NCBI GenBank assembly: GCA_946886085.1
Contig: CAMPHX010000011.1
Span: 1-12,305 of the forward strand
Source: an uncultured Flavobacteriales bacterium
Lineage (GTDB): Bacteria > Bacteroidota > Bacteroidia > Flavobacteriales > Vicingaceae
DNA: 12,305 bases
Direction: 5' to 3'
Shown here piece by piece: positions 1-6,448 of the stretch. Below the pieces are notes generated by a model, which saw only the letters and a list, made by a program, of their open reading frames with translations, ran no database searches and was not told the origin of the DNA. Every line of letters begins with the position of its first letter. Position 1 is the first letter of the stretch. The position numbers and the translations under genes were made by a program.

Positions 1-48
1 GGTATAAAACAGTTCGCTTTTCAAAATAAAACTATGAAAAATTTTAAG

Positions 49-780
49 TTATTTACTTACATGTTGATGGTAAGATTTATGTGTTTTCTCAAGATGAGAA
101 ACATCGCCTGTAGGCATTAATCCCCAAAAAATAACCACGCCTGCTAAAATAAGTGTTGATTTGGCTATTGCCATGATTTTATTCTCGGCTGTTTTATAAT
201 TTTTAATGGTAAATAAGGGGATAAAAACAAAGACCAACAATGAAAGTCCTGAATAATAAATAATTGCGGTTCCCGGCCAATGCATAATTTTAAAAAGTGT
301 GGCTATGCTCAATAAAATTGCTGCCAAATAACCTATTGAGGCAGTTAACTTTTTCATTTTTCCACTAGCATTATTAATGTCTAATGTAGCCATTAAGGGG
401 AAAACTATTACGCCTATTAGCACTAGACCAATAACCAGTAGTATTCCTGCTCCCGACCAATGCATGATTTTAAAAAACACACCACTAATAACTAAAAGTG
501 ATGAAATGATTCCAATAATTCCTGTTGTTTTTTTCATTTTTCTTTGTTTTAAAGTTAATAAATAGATAGTTGCTTCTTGTATTTCTGAAAAGTGTTTATA
601 ACCAAATTCTTTCAAGGCTAGTTTTAATGAATCACCAAAAGATTTGCCTTCATCCATTTTTTGTTCTACCATGCAACATACATGATCTAACAAATCAACT
701 TGAAGCGATTCATAGCTTACACCATTATCTACAATCAAATCAAAAATTTTGTCTATTTGTTGTTCACTTAGCGTTGCCAT
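49..780 (-). CDS. HAAS/DUF1700-like membrane protein with two KIMHW repeats, PadR partner
   Basis: This 243-aa protein is probably the membrane partner of the adjacent PadR regulator. Residues 1-75 are soluble and helical and resemble the HAAS/DUF1700-type prefix often encoded beside PadR genes (LSEQQID near residue 4, a DLLDHV stretch near 29-34, an EFG near 58-60). The rest is hydrophobic, with about five membrane segments. It contains a 60-residue repeat: residues 81-130 and 141-190 both start KMKK, carry FKIMHW(S/P)G (103-110 and 163-170) and end in a hydrophobic segment with PL. A third, truncated copy begins at residue 201 and stops after one membrane segment. KIMHWPG recalls the N-terminal membrane hairpin of the Bacteroidota gliding/secretion protein GldL, but the resemblance is short and no motor role is claimed. 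The start codon lies 17 bases inside the PadR gene, implying translational coupling. The molecular function is unknown; the family assignment by eye is moderate. Confidence 0.85.
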   Translation of the reverse strand: MATLSEQQIDKIFDLIVDNGVSYESLQVDLLDHVCCMVEQKMDEGKSFGDSLKLALKEFGYKHFSEIQEATIYLLTLKQRKMKKTTGIIGIISSLLVISGVFFKIMHWSGAGILLVIGLVLIGVIVFPLMATLDINNASGKMKKLTASIGYLAAILLSIATLFKIMHWPGTAIIYYSGLSLLVFVFIPLFTIKNYKTAENKIMAIAKSTLILAGVVIFWGLMPTGDVSHLEKTHKSYHQHVSK

Positions 781-1117
781 AACTAATATTAGCTTTTGGG
801 TCTAAAATAGATTTAATGGTAATCATAAAATCTAAAAACTCATCAATTGCTGCGGTTGCTAAATTTTTACCTTCGGGAGTTAGTAAATAGTATTTTCTTA
901 TTCTTTTACCAATATTCTCCTGTTCGATAATCACTATTCCTTCTGCTTCTAATTTATGTAGCAGCGGATATAAAGCTCCTTCAGTAATTTGAATTTTACC
1001 TTGCGTTAATACTTTTACCTTGCTGGTAATTTCATACCCATACATTCTTCCTTCTTGTTCTAACAATTTTAGGATAATGGGTTTTAATGTGCCTTTTATT
1101 ATTTCTTTTGAATACAT
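764..1117 (-). CDS. PadR family transcriptional regulator
   Basis: This is a 117-aa PadR-type repressor, a winged-helix DNA-binding protein that normally acts as a dimer and often responds to a small molecule or to a membrane partner. The classic PadR signature is visible: KGTLKPIILKLL at the start, GRMYGYEIT, ITEGALYPLLHKLEAEG as recognition helix, then RKYYLLTPEGK as the wing. I chose the ATG at 1115-1117. The frame stays open to an ATG at 1130-1132, but that codon lies inside a palindrome overlapping the probable promoter, and PadR proteins typically begin a few residues before KGTLKP. Only four bases separate the -7 box from the chosen ATG, so the mRNA may be leaderless. The 3' end overlaps the next gene by 17 bases. 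Autoregulation through the inverted repeat at 1125-1149 is inferred. The family call is firm; the ligand is unknown. Confidence 0.93.
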   Translation of the reverse strand: MYSKEIIKGTLKPIILKLLEQEGRMYGYEITSKVKVLTQGKIQITEGALYPLLHKLEAEGIVIIEQENIGKRIRKYYLLTPEGKNLATAAIDEFLDFMITIKSILDPKANISYGNAK

Positions 1118-1121
1118 AGGA

Positions 1122-1129
1122 CAAAAATA
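1122..1129 (-). promoter_or_regulatory. Probable -7 promoter box of the padR gene
   Basis: Read on the minus strand this is TATTTTTG, an exact match to the Bacteroidota -7 consensus TAnnTTTG. It ends four bases before the chosen PadR ATG, so transcription would start at or next to the start codon. No TTG at the usual -33 distance is visible, which lowers confidence. Confidence 0.5.
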
Positions 1130-1149
1130 CATAAATTTCTTATGTATTT
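1125..1149. promoter_or_regulatory. Perfect inverted repeat over the padR promoter, probable PadR operator
   Basis: AAATACATAA (1125-1134) and TTATGTATTT (1140-1149) are perfect 10-bp inverted arms around a 5-base spacer. The core TACAT-N9-ATGTA resembles the ATGT/ACAT dyads bound by PadR-family dimers. The left arm overlaps the -7 box at 1122-1129, so a bound dimer would block the polymerase. The repeat and overlap are seen directly; binding by this PadR is inferred. Confidence 0.65.
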
Positions 1150-1184
1150 AAGTTTTAGGTAATAAATTTTTCATGTTGTTTGTT

Positions 1185-1211
1185 TAAATGACTGATTTTC
1201 AATAGGAATAA
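1185..1211. repeat. Short stretch related to the palindromic element at 10966-11090
   Basis: The 15 bases TAAATGACTGATTTT (1185-1199) are identical to 11032-11046 in the large palindromic element, and both are followed a few bases later by GAATAA (1206-1211 and 11056-11061). Each stretch lies shortly downstream of a minus-strand stop codon (MATE and RND adaptor). It could be a decayed copy of the same repeat family; with only one 15-base exact match in AT-rich DNA, chance is not excluded. Confidence 0.4.
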
Positions 1212-1226
1212 ATTTATATTCGATGA

Positions 1227-2609
1227 TTACACTTCAATCTTTTTCCATTTTCCTTTTCGGAAAAACCAAATAGCAATAAGTGCATGGAGTGAATGACAAA
1301 AAGCAATGGTAATAAAAACACCTAACACTTCCATTTGCATGGGAATAGCTAATATATACGCCATTGGAATTTCGAGTAGTAAAAATACCCCAATATTAAT
1401 ATACATAGGGGTTTTAGTGTCTCCCGCTCCATTAAATGCTTGAATCATTACCATTCCTACTGCAAAAAACACGTACCCTAAGGCAATAACTCTTAAGCCT
1501 GTACCCGCAATGGTGCTTACTTCTTCGCTAAGTGTAAACCAACTTGCCAACACATTCCCAAAAAACAAATAAATGATGGTAATAGCCGAAAGAAATATTA
1601 CGTTGTACCGGGCAGTTAACCAAACTGAAATAACCGCCCGTTTTACTTTTTTAGCTCCTAAGTTTTGACCAACTAATGTAGAAGCTGCGGCTGACAATCC
1701 CCAAGCAGGCATTAAACTAAAAATTAAAATTCTGAATGCAATAGTAAAACCGGCAACAGAAGCACTTCCAAACTCTGCAATAATTCGTGTTAGTACAATC
1801 CATGCAACTGAATCAATGAGAAATTGTCCCATTCCACCCATAGAAATTTCTATGATACGCTTCATTGTTTTCCACTTTAGTTTAATGTTTTCTTTAAGGA
1901 TAACTAAACGATGTTTTCCATTTAATAAATGATATAGTTGGTAAATCACGCCTATACTTCTTCCTGTGGTAGTTGCCCATGCAGCTCCTTCCAATCCGAA
2001 ACCTTCAAAACTACCGAGTCCAAAAATAAGTAGCGGGTCAAGAAAAATATTGATGCCGTTAGCTATCCATAATGTTCGCATTGCCAAATGTGCTTGTCCG
2101 GCACCACGAAAAGCTCCGTTAATTAAAAACAGCAGCATAATGGCTAAATTTCCTGCAAAAATAATTCGTGTATAAGGAACCCCAATAGCTATTACTTCAT
2201 CACTTGCTCCCATTAATTGCAAAATATTTTCGGCAAACAGAAAACCTAACACAGCAATTACAATAGAAATGCCACCACCAAACATTAACAATTGAAAAGC
2301 AGCACTGCCTGCAGCTTTAAAATTTTTTTCACCAAATCTTCTTGCTACCATTGCTGTTGCAGCCATGCTAATACCAACACCAACAGAATAAACAATAATA
2401 ACTACTGCTTCTGTTAATCCTACTGTAGCCACAGCATTATCTCCTAATTTACCGACAAAAAATATATCTACCACAGCAAAAAGAGATTCCATAACCATTT
2501 CCAAAATCATAGGAACCGATAAAAGAAAAATACCGGTTTTAATATTGATTTTGGTAAAGTCTTGCTCTTTACCCAAAAGGGCTTCTTTAAATAATTTCCA
2601 GCTGTTCAT
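1227..2609 (-). CDS. MATE family multidrug/cation efflux transporter
   Basis: This 460-aa inner-membrane protein belongs to the MATE family, which exports drugs, dyes or metabolites in exchange for sodium ions or protons. The length and two-fold layout of twelve membrane helices are normal. In the first half, SVPMILE with P33, VDIFFVGKLG (47-56, D48) in helix 1, GAFRGAGQ (165-172) and FLDPLLIFG (189-197) match MatE signatures. In the second half the matching motifs are PAWGLS (301-306), TLVGQNLGA (311-319) and FNGAGDTKTP (392-401). All segments appear intact. The gene starts 79 bases after the zinc-ribbon gene and could be the last gene of that run; a weak TATTTTTA -7-like box (2627-2634) could also give it its own transcript. 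Substrate and coupling ion cannot be told. No Shine-Dalgarno sequence is visible. Confidence 0.95.
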   Translation of the reverse strand: MNSWKLFKEALLGKEQDFTKINIKTGIFLLSVPMILEMVMESLFAVVDIFFVGKLGDNAVATVGLTEAVVIIVYSVGVGISMAATAMVARRFGEKNFKAAGSAAFQLLMFGGGISIVIAVLGFLFAENILQLMGASDEVIAIGVPYTRIIFAGNLAIMLLFLINGAFRGAGQAHLAMRTLWIANGINIFLDPLLIFGLGSFEGFGLEGAAWATTTGRSIGVIYQLYHLLNGKHRLVILKENIKLKWKTMKRIIEISMGGMGQFLIDSVAWIVLTRIIAEFGSASVAGFTIAFRILIFSLMPAWGLSAAASTLVGQNLGAKKVKRAVISVWLTARYNVIFLSAITIIYLFFGNVLASWFTLSEEVSTIAGTGLRVIALGYVFFAVGMVMIQAFNGAGDTKTPMYINIGVFLLLEIPMAYILAIPMQMEVLGVFITIAFCHSLHALIAIWFFRKGKWKKIEV

Positions 2610-2688
2610 GAGAATTTTTAAGGAGATAAAAATAATACTTTTTTAAGCTACTTGGGCTAACTTTTCTTAGCGGTTTGTTATTTTTTCT

Positions 2689-2988
2689 TTAATCTTTTTT
2701 AAATGTTAGTCCTTTTTCTTGTAATGCCTTCCTTAATATTGGTATACTGGCTTTTCCCATTCCGTGAAGCTTCAGTATTTCTTTCTCAGTATAAGTAGCT
2801 AATTTTTCTAGTGTATCTATTTCAAGATAATTCAACAATGCATTTCTTGCAGGAGAAGAAAGTAATGAGAGGAAACCTTCAGAAGGTTTTTTCTCTTTCT
2901 CACAAGTTGGGCAAGTTGGACAATCGGTACTCTTATAATATTGATGCCCTTTTTTACAAATTCTTAATGTTGCTTTTGCTTCTCTCAT
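2689..2988 (-). CDS. Zinc-ribbon protein with RNA polymerase alpha-CTD-like domain
   Basis: This 99-aa protein has two parts. Residues 11-29 form a Cys/His cluster (C11, H15, C23, C26, C29) expected to bind zinc. Residues 39-95 match the C-terminal domain of the RNA polymerase alpha subunit: LLSSPARNALLNYLEI, then TLEKLATYTEKEIL, then the helix-hairpin-helix turn HGMGKASIPILRKAL (75-89) and EKGLTF. Proteins of this kind occur widely in Bacteroidota as free-standing genes, usually annotated as RNA polymerase alpha C-terminal domain proteins; their role is not established. Nucleic-acid binding or contact with transcription machinery is plausible. By my alignment the position of the DNA-contacting Arg265 of E. 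coli alpha is not conserved, although R48 is nearby. It lies 50 bases after the 72-aa gene. A weak box TACTATTG lies upstream on the minus strand at 3003-3010. Confidence 0.88.
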   Translation of the reverse strand: MREAKATLRICKKGHQYYKSTDCPTCPTCEKEKKPSEGFLSLLSSPARNALLNYLEIDTLEKLATYTEKEILKLHGMGKASIPILRKALQEKGLTFKKD

Positions 2989-3038
2989 TTAATTATTCTA
3001 ATCAATAGTATTATTAAATCTAATAACGACTGATTCAT

Positions 3039-3257
3039 TTATAGCAATACTTCACATTTAAACCCATTTTGTTTAACCAATTCAGGAACTTTGTTGAGAT
3101 CGTTAGTTTGGGTCATTATCCTTAAAATACGGTCGCAATCTTCTAAGTCAAAAGTAATTGCTGCATCAGGAAAAAATGATTGTATTTTCTGAGCTATACG
3201 TTCAGCATCTTTGTGTTGCTGAATATTTGTTTTAAATATTTCAATATTCAAAATCAC
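3039..3257 (-). CDS. Small conserved-looking hypothetical protein, 72 aa, GTG start
   Basis: I do not recognise a named family. The 72-residue protein alternates predicted strands and helices: strand 1-9 (MILNIEIF), helix 14-28 (QHKDAERIAQKIQSFF), strand 32-37, strand 43-48 (RILRIMT), helix 52-64, strand 66-72 (FKCEVLL). This beta-alpha-beta-beta-alpha-beta order resembles the ferredoxin-like fold of HMA (heavy-metal) domains, but there is no CxxC metal motif; only isolated Cys41 and Cys68 are present. The start is GTG at 3255-3257, since the next Met is residue 48 and would delete most of the fold. The gene is packed 15 bases after the VOC gene and 50 before the zinc-ribbon gene, which supports it being real and co-transcribed. 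Cytoplasmic; function unknown. Confidence 0.75.
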   Translation of the reverse strand: MILNIEIFKTNIQQHKDAERIAQKIQSFFPDAAITFDLEDCDRILRIMTQTNDLNKVPELVKQNGFKCEVLL

Positions 3258-3272
3258 TTTTCTCTTATTATC

Positions 3273-3710
3273 TTATGCTTTTTCGTGGCAATTAAACATC
3301 CATTGCACACCAAATTTATCCTTACAGCTTCCATAATATGAACCCCAAAACATGTCCATTAACTCTTGTTCAACAACTCCTCCTTCAGAAAGTGCTTTAA
3401 ACAAACGCTTGGTTTCTTCTCTGGTATCAGGTTGTAAGTTGATGTATACATTATTACCAAATTTTACGTTGAAACCCATAGATTCAGGAGCATCGCTTCC
3501 CATAAGCATTGAACCACCAAGAATAGGAAGACAAACATGCATTACTAAATTTTTATCTGCTTCGGATATAGGAGGCATATCATCAGATGGTGGGATATCG
3601 CTGAAACGGTGTATTCCTCCATCAAATTCACCACCAAAAACGGTTTTATAAAAATTAAAAGCTGCTTCCGTATTTCCCGGAAAGTTTAAATATGTGTTTA
3701 CTGTTGCCAT
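3273..3710 (-). CDS. VOC superfamily protein, PhnB-like
   Basis: This 145-aa protein belongs to the vicinal oxygen chelate (glyoxalase/bleomycin resistance) superfamily, PhnB-like branch. Members share a paired beta-alpha-beta-beta-beta fold; most PhnB-like proteins have no proven reaction. From the chosen start the sequence begins with a short strand and YLNFPGNTEAAFNFYKTVFG, the classic opening of this branch. It ends with the equally typical MFWGSYYGSCKDKFGVQWMFN. Length is normal. I prefer the ATG at 3708-3710; an in-frame GTG at 3732-3734 would add eight residues and overlap the SRPBCC gene, and other PhnB proteins begin about where the ATG does. The gene follows the SRPBCC fusion by 13 bases, so the two are almost certainly one transcript. 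The superfamily is firm, the substrate unknown. Confidence 0.92.
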   Translation of the reverse strand: MATVNTYLNFPGNTEAAFNFYKTVFGGEFDGGIHRFSDIPPSDDMPPISEADKNLVMHVCLPILGGSMLMGSDAPESMGFNVKFGNNVYINLQPDTREETKRLFKALSEGGVVEQELMDMFWGSYYGSCKDKFGVQWMFNCHEKA

Positions 3711-3723
3711 AATGTTTAGTTTT

Positions 3724-4605
3724 TTATCGTTCACAAATTGATTTAAGTTTATTTAATGCTTTGGGCCATATTTCTTCAAAATAAGCCTTATATTCTTCAT
3801 TGCTATCCGTATCAACAGCAAGTATTGTTTTTCCGTTTTCACTAGTAAAAGTATAATTTTCTAATGCTCCTGCCCAGCCTTCTACTTCCGGTCCGCTTGT
3901 TATTTCTTTGTCGCCATGAAGCAAACCCAAATGCTCTATAGAAATAAATTTGTTGGGGATGTTTTCTTTGATTTTACTCACCATCCCTCCAACATTGCCT
4001 TTTTCATCTGAACCTATAAAAAGAATTTTTGAACCCTTTTCCCACGAACCTTCAAAGTTAGATGTAGGGTTAAATTCTTTTGTCCATTCCTCATACGTTG
4101 GTTTACTTATCATGAGTTGATATACTTTTTCAACAGGTGCATTAATGGTAATTTTAAAATGTAAGTTGCTTATTACTGATGCTTTATTTTCAACATGCTT
4201 TTTAAAATTATTTAAAATAGCTTGCCAACCGTCTCGCTGCATTTCAATAGGATTAGTATTTTCTGCTTCAAAAGTTTCCGTTACCATTATTTCATTATCC
4301 TTTTCAGTAAACGTAATGCTTACTTTTCTGCCATCAGCAATGGTATAAACTATCTTTTGATTTTCAACAACTTCATCATAGATTCCCTCAAAATCAAACC
4401 CTGCACTTTTATCTTTAGCTTCCATGCGAAATAATAATTTTCCTCCCACACGTAAATCATTTTCAGCAAAAGGTGTTTGCCAATCATCCGATGCATTATT
4501 CCACTGAATAATATGATTTGGGTCAGTCCAGCATCTCCAAACTTTTTCTATAGGGGCTTTAACCGAAGTTTCTATTTTTATGGTGGTTTTGTCTGTAGTT
4601 TTCAT
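3724..4605 (-). CDS. Tandem SRPBCC (AHSA1/START-like) domain fusion protein
   Basis: This 293-aa cytoplasmic protein consists of two SRPBCC domains in tandem, the helix-grip fold of START/Bet v 1/AHSA1 proteins that encloses a hydrophobic ligand pocket. Domain 1 covers about 9-138: VKAPIEKVWRCWTDPNHIIQW, then GGKLLFRM, GIYDEVVENQKIVYT and the closing helix GWQAILNNFKKHV. Domain 2 covers about 147-290 and opens with a parallel motif, INAPVEKVYQLMISKPTYEEW, followed by GSKILFIG, the LGLLHGDKE region and a C-terminal helix EIWPKALNKLKSI. AHSA1-like proteins are often single-domain (about 140-170 aa), so this is a two-domain version; the join near 139-147 is in frame and clean. It is the first gene of the minus-strand run, with a TACATTTG -7-like box about 44 bases upstream, and diverges from the AraC-type regulator that may control it. 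Ligand unknown. Confidence 0.92.
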   Translation of the reverse strand: MKTTDKTTIKIETSVKAPIEKVWRCWTDPNHIIQWNNASDDWQTPFAENDLRVGGKLLFRMEAKDKSAGFDFEGIYDEVVENQKIVYTIADGRKVSITFTEKDNEIMVTETFEAENTNPIEMQRDGWQAILNNFKKHVENKASVISNLHFKITINAPVEKVYQLMISKPTYEEWTKEFNPTSNFEGSWEKGSKILFIGSDEKGNVGGMVSKIKENIPNKFISIEHLGLLHGDKEITSGPEVEGWAGALENYTFTSENGKTILAVDTDSNEEYKAYFEEIWPKALNKLKSICER

Positions 4606-4648
4606 AATATAAATGGGTTAAAAAGTGACTAAATTGATATTAACACTA

Positions 4649-4656
4649 CAAATGTA
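4649..4656 (-). promoter_or_regulatory. Probable -7 box for the SRPBCC operon
   Basis: On the minus strand this reads TACATTTG, an exact fit to TAnnTTTG. It would place the transcription start roughly 35-40 bases before the SRPBCC ATG. No TTG at the normal -33 distance is seen, so this rests on one element and position alone. Confidence 0.4.
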
Positions 4657-4725
4657 AGGGCTTTATTTTAAAAATAAGAGGTGTAAATAGGACAATGAAA
4701 AGGTAGTTTGCGACAAATCTTTTTT

Positions 4726-4733
4726 TATTTTTG
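4726..4733 (+). promoter_or_regulatory. Probable -7 box of the AraC-type regulator gene
   Basis: TATTTTTG matches the Bacteroidota -7 consensus exactly and ends five bases before the ATG at 4739, implying a leaderless or nearly leaderless mRNA. A TTG at 4708-4710 could serve as the -33 element, but its 15-base spacing is shorter than the usual 19 or so. Confidence 0.5.
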
Positions 4734-4738
4734 CTGAT

Positions 4739-5716
4739 ATGAAACATGTTTCTGTATTATTACCACATTATGTAAATCTTGCCGGACTTGAAAATGCCCG
4801 ACAAGGATTATTGGAAACCAATGAGTTTTTAAAAACACAAGGAAAGTCACCTGTATTTAATATTGAGATAGTAGGCATTATCCCTGAAATGCATGTTAAC
4901 AATGGTCAGTACGCTATAAAAGCAGATAAATTACTGCACGAAATTAACACTACTGATATTGTTATCATTCCTCCCATTCAGAATAATATTGCTGAAGCAT
5001 TACAATTAAACCATGAATTTTATCCTTGGGTAAATGCACAACATCAAGCAGGAGCTCAAATAGTAAGTTTATGTTTAGGTGCTTTTTTATTGGCAAGTAC
5101 CGGATTGCTAAACGGTAAAGATTGTGTAACCCATTGGCGTGCCAGTGAACCTTTTAAGCAACTTTTTCCTAAAGTAAACTTGCTTTCAGATAAAATAATG
5201 ACCGATGAAGATGGTATTTATACAGGAGGAGGAGCCTTTTCTTCGGCTAATTTAATTCTTTATGTTATAGAGAAAATGGTAGATAGAGAAACGGCTATTT
5301 ATTGCTCTAAAATATTTCAGATAGATGCTGGAAGAGCTTCTCAATCGCCATTTATTATTTTTAAAGCTCAAAAAAACCATGCTGATACTGATGTAAAAAC
5401 AGCTCAAACATTTATTGAGAAAAATTACATGGATAAAATTATTGTTAATGATTTGTGTGATTTAATAGGAATAGGAAGAAGAACCTTTGAACGTAGGTTT
5501 AAAAAAGCAACTGCCAATACCATTGTAGAATACATCCAACGAACAAGAGTTGAAGCTGCTAAAAAACAATTGGAATTAAGCATTAAAACCGTTAATGAAA
5601 TCATGTTTGATGTTGGTTATTTAGATACCAAAGCTTTTAGAACTACCTTTAAAAAAATAACCGGATTAAGCCCTGTAGAATATAAAAACAAGTACAATAA
5701 GGTACTTGTGAATTAA
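4739..5716 (+). CDS. GlxA-type transcriptional regulator (DJ-1/PfpI domain + AraC HTH)
   Basis: This 325-aa regulator joins an N-terminal class I glutamine amidotransferase-like (DJ-1/PfpI) domain to a C-terminal AraC DNA-binding domain. Residues 4-190 form the sensor: strands HVSVLLP and IVIIPP, then the nucleophile-elbow-like IVSLCLGAFLLASTGLLNG (108-126) with Cys112, and CVTHW (129-133), all typical of this family. In most such regulators this domain is thought to sense a ligand rather than catalyse. Residues 218-320 hold two helix-turn-helix units: VNDLCDLIGIGRRTFERRFK (236-255) and TVNEIMFDVGYLDTKAFRTTF (284-304), ending in the AraC signature ITGLSPVEYKNKY. Length is normal. It is the only plus-strand gene here and diverges from the SRPBCC fusion, so that operon is its likeliest target; no clear operator repeats are visible between them. 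The inducer is unknown. Confidence 0.95.
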   Translation: MKHVSVLLPHYVNLAGLENARQGLLETNEFLKTQGKSPVFNIEIVGIIPEMHVNNGQYAIKADKLLHEINTTDIVIIPPIQNNIAEALQLNHEFYPWVNAQHQAGAQIVSLCLGAFLLASTGLLNGKDCVTHWRASEPFKQLFPKVNLLSDKIMTDEDGIYTGGGAFSSANLILYVIEKMVDRETAIYCSKIFQIDAGRASQSPFIIFKAQKNHADTDVKTAQTFIEKNYMDKIIVNDLCDLIGIGRRTFERRFKKATANTIVEYIQRTRVEAAKKQLELSIKTVNEIMFDVGYLDTKAFRTTFKKITGLSPVEYKNKYNKVLVN

Positions 5717-5721
5717 TATAC

Positions 5722-5745
5722 GGTTATATTTAATTCCAGATAACC
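5722..5745. terminator. Candidate hairpin between convergent genes
   Basis: GGTTAT (5722-5727) and ATAACC (5740-5745) are perfect 6-bp inverted arms around a 12-base loop. They lie in the 54-base gap between the AraC-type gene and the convergent methyltransferase gene, where a two-way terminator would be expected. The arms are short and no strong T-run follows on either strand. Confidence 0.3.
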
Positions 5746-5770
5746 TCTCTCCGTTTGTAACACCTATGTT

Positions 5771-6412
5771 TTAAGATGTGGAGGCTTTCTTCGCTATCAA
5801 TATAGTATGTATATCTTTTTCCGTTTCTGATTTTTTGTATTCTACATAAAATACTTTTATTGCTACAAAATTATTATCTATAAGTAGCTTTTTTATAGTA
5901 TCTAGTTGATAGAAATGAAAATATACTCTATCTCCACTACTGTTAACTTGATAATCTGATTTGTCTGGATCACCTTCAACAAAACTTAAATAAATGAGAC
6001 CGTTTTCACTTAATAAATTAGAACAATCAGCAACTAGCTTAGCAGCATCTAAATCTGATAAATAAGGCAAACAAAAACCACCAACTATTCCATTGTATGT
6101 TGTCTTTAGCTGACCAATCTGCCTGCAATCCATAATGATGAAACTTGCTTTAGGGTTATTCTTTTTTGCAAGTTCTATCATATTAGGAGCTACATCTGTT
6201 CCTAAAATTTCAAAATCAGGTCTTTTTGTTAGTAGGTAGTTAGTTATATTGCCCGGTCCGCAACCTATTTCTAAAATTTTGACTTTGGGTTGGGTAATCG
6301 CATTACAAATAACATCATACGTTTCATTATATAAGTCCATATTCATAAACTTATCTTGGTATATTGAAGCTATTTTGTTCCACGTTTCAAAAGTTTCTTT
6401 ATACCTATCCAT
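5771..6412 (-). CDS. Class I SAM-dependent methyltransferase
   Basis: This 213-aa cytoplasmic protein has a complete class I (Rossmann-fold) methyltransferase core. Motif I is ILEIGCGPGN (46-55), which binds S-adenosylmethionine. GTDVAPNMIELAKK (71-84) carries the acidic residue (D73) expected to contact the SAM ribose. DCRQI (95-99) is the post-II region, GIVGGFCLPYLSD (108-120) motif IV, and LLSENGLIYLSF (133-144) motif V. The N-terminal YKETFETWNKIASIYQDKF is a usual lead-in helix. The acceptor substrate cannot be predicted; the overall layout suits small-molecule methylation. It starts 36 bases after the DoxX-like gene and is probably the last gene of the RND-DUF4256-DoxX run. A GATTTTTG box differing at one position from TAnnTTTG lies just upstream, so a separate transcript is also possible. 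Confidence 0.93.
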   Translation of the reverse strand: MDRYKETFETWNKIASIYQDKFMNMDLYNETYDVICNAITQPKVKILEIGCGPGNITNYLLTKRPDFEILGTDVAPNMIELAKKNNPKASFIIMDCRQIGQLKTTYNGIVGGFCLPYLSDLDAAKLVADCSNLLSENGLIYLSFVEGDPDKSDYQVNSSGDRVYFHFYQLDTIKKLLIDNNFVAIKVFYVEYKKSETEKDIHTILIAKKASTS

Positions 6413-6448
6413 AGTTTATGGTCTTATAAAACAAAAATCGTAACGCTG

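Noticed and set aside
1115..1132. Longer PadR start at the ATG 1130-1132
   Set aside because: It lies within the operator palindrome and upstream of or inside the likely promoter, and adds residues (MYFCP) not expected before the PadR domain.
2656..2671. Short hairpin GCTAA-CTTTTC-TTAGC before the MATE gene
   Set aside because: Only five base pairs, and the T-rich tail follows on the plus strand where no gene ends; on the minus strand no T-run follows. Too weak to call a terminator.
3022..3035. AATAACGACTGATT, resembling pieces of the palindromic element
   Set aside because: The matching pieces (8 bases each) are in a different order from the element and short enough to be chance.
3711..3734. 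Longer VOC protein from a GTG at 3732-3734
   Set aside because: It would overlap the SRPBCC stop codon and add eight residues before the usual family start; the ATG at 3708-3710 fits better.
4663..4677. Dyad TTATTTT-A-AAAATAA in the divergent intergenic region
   Set aside because: Made only of A and T, expected by chance in DNA this AT-rich, and AraC-type proteins usually bind direct rather than inverted repeats.
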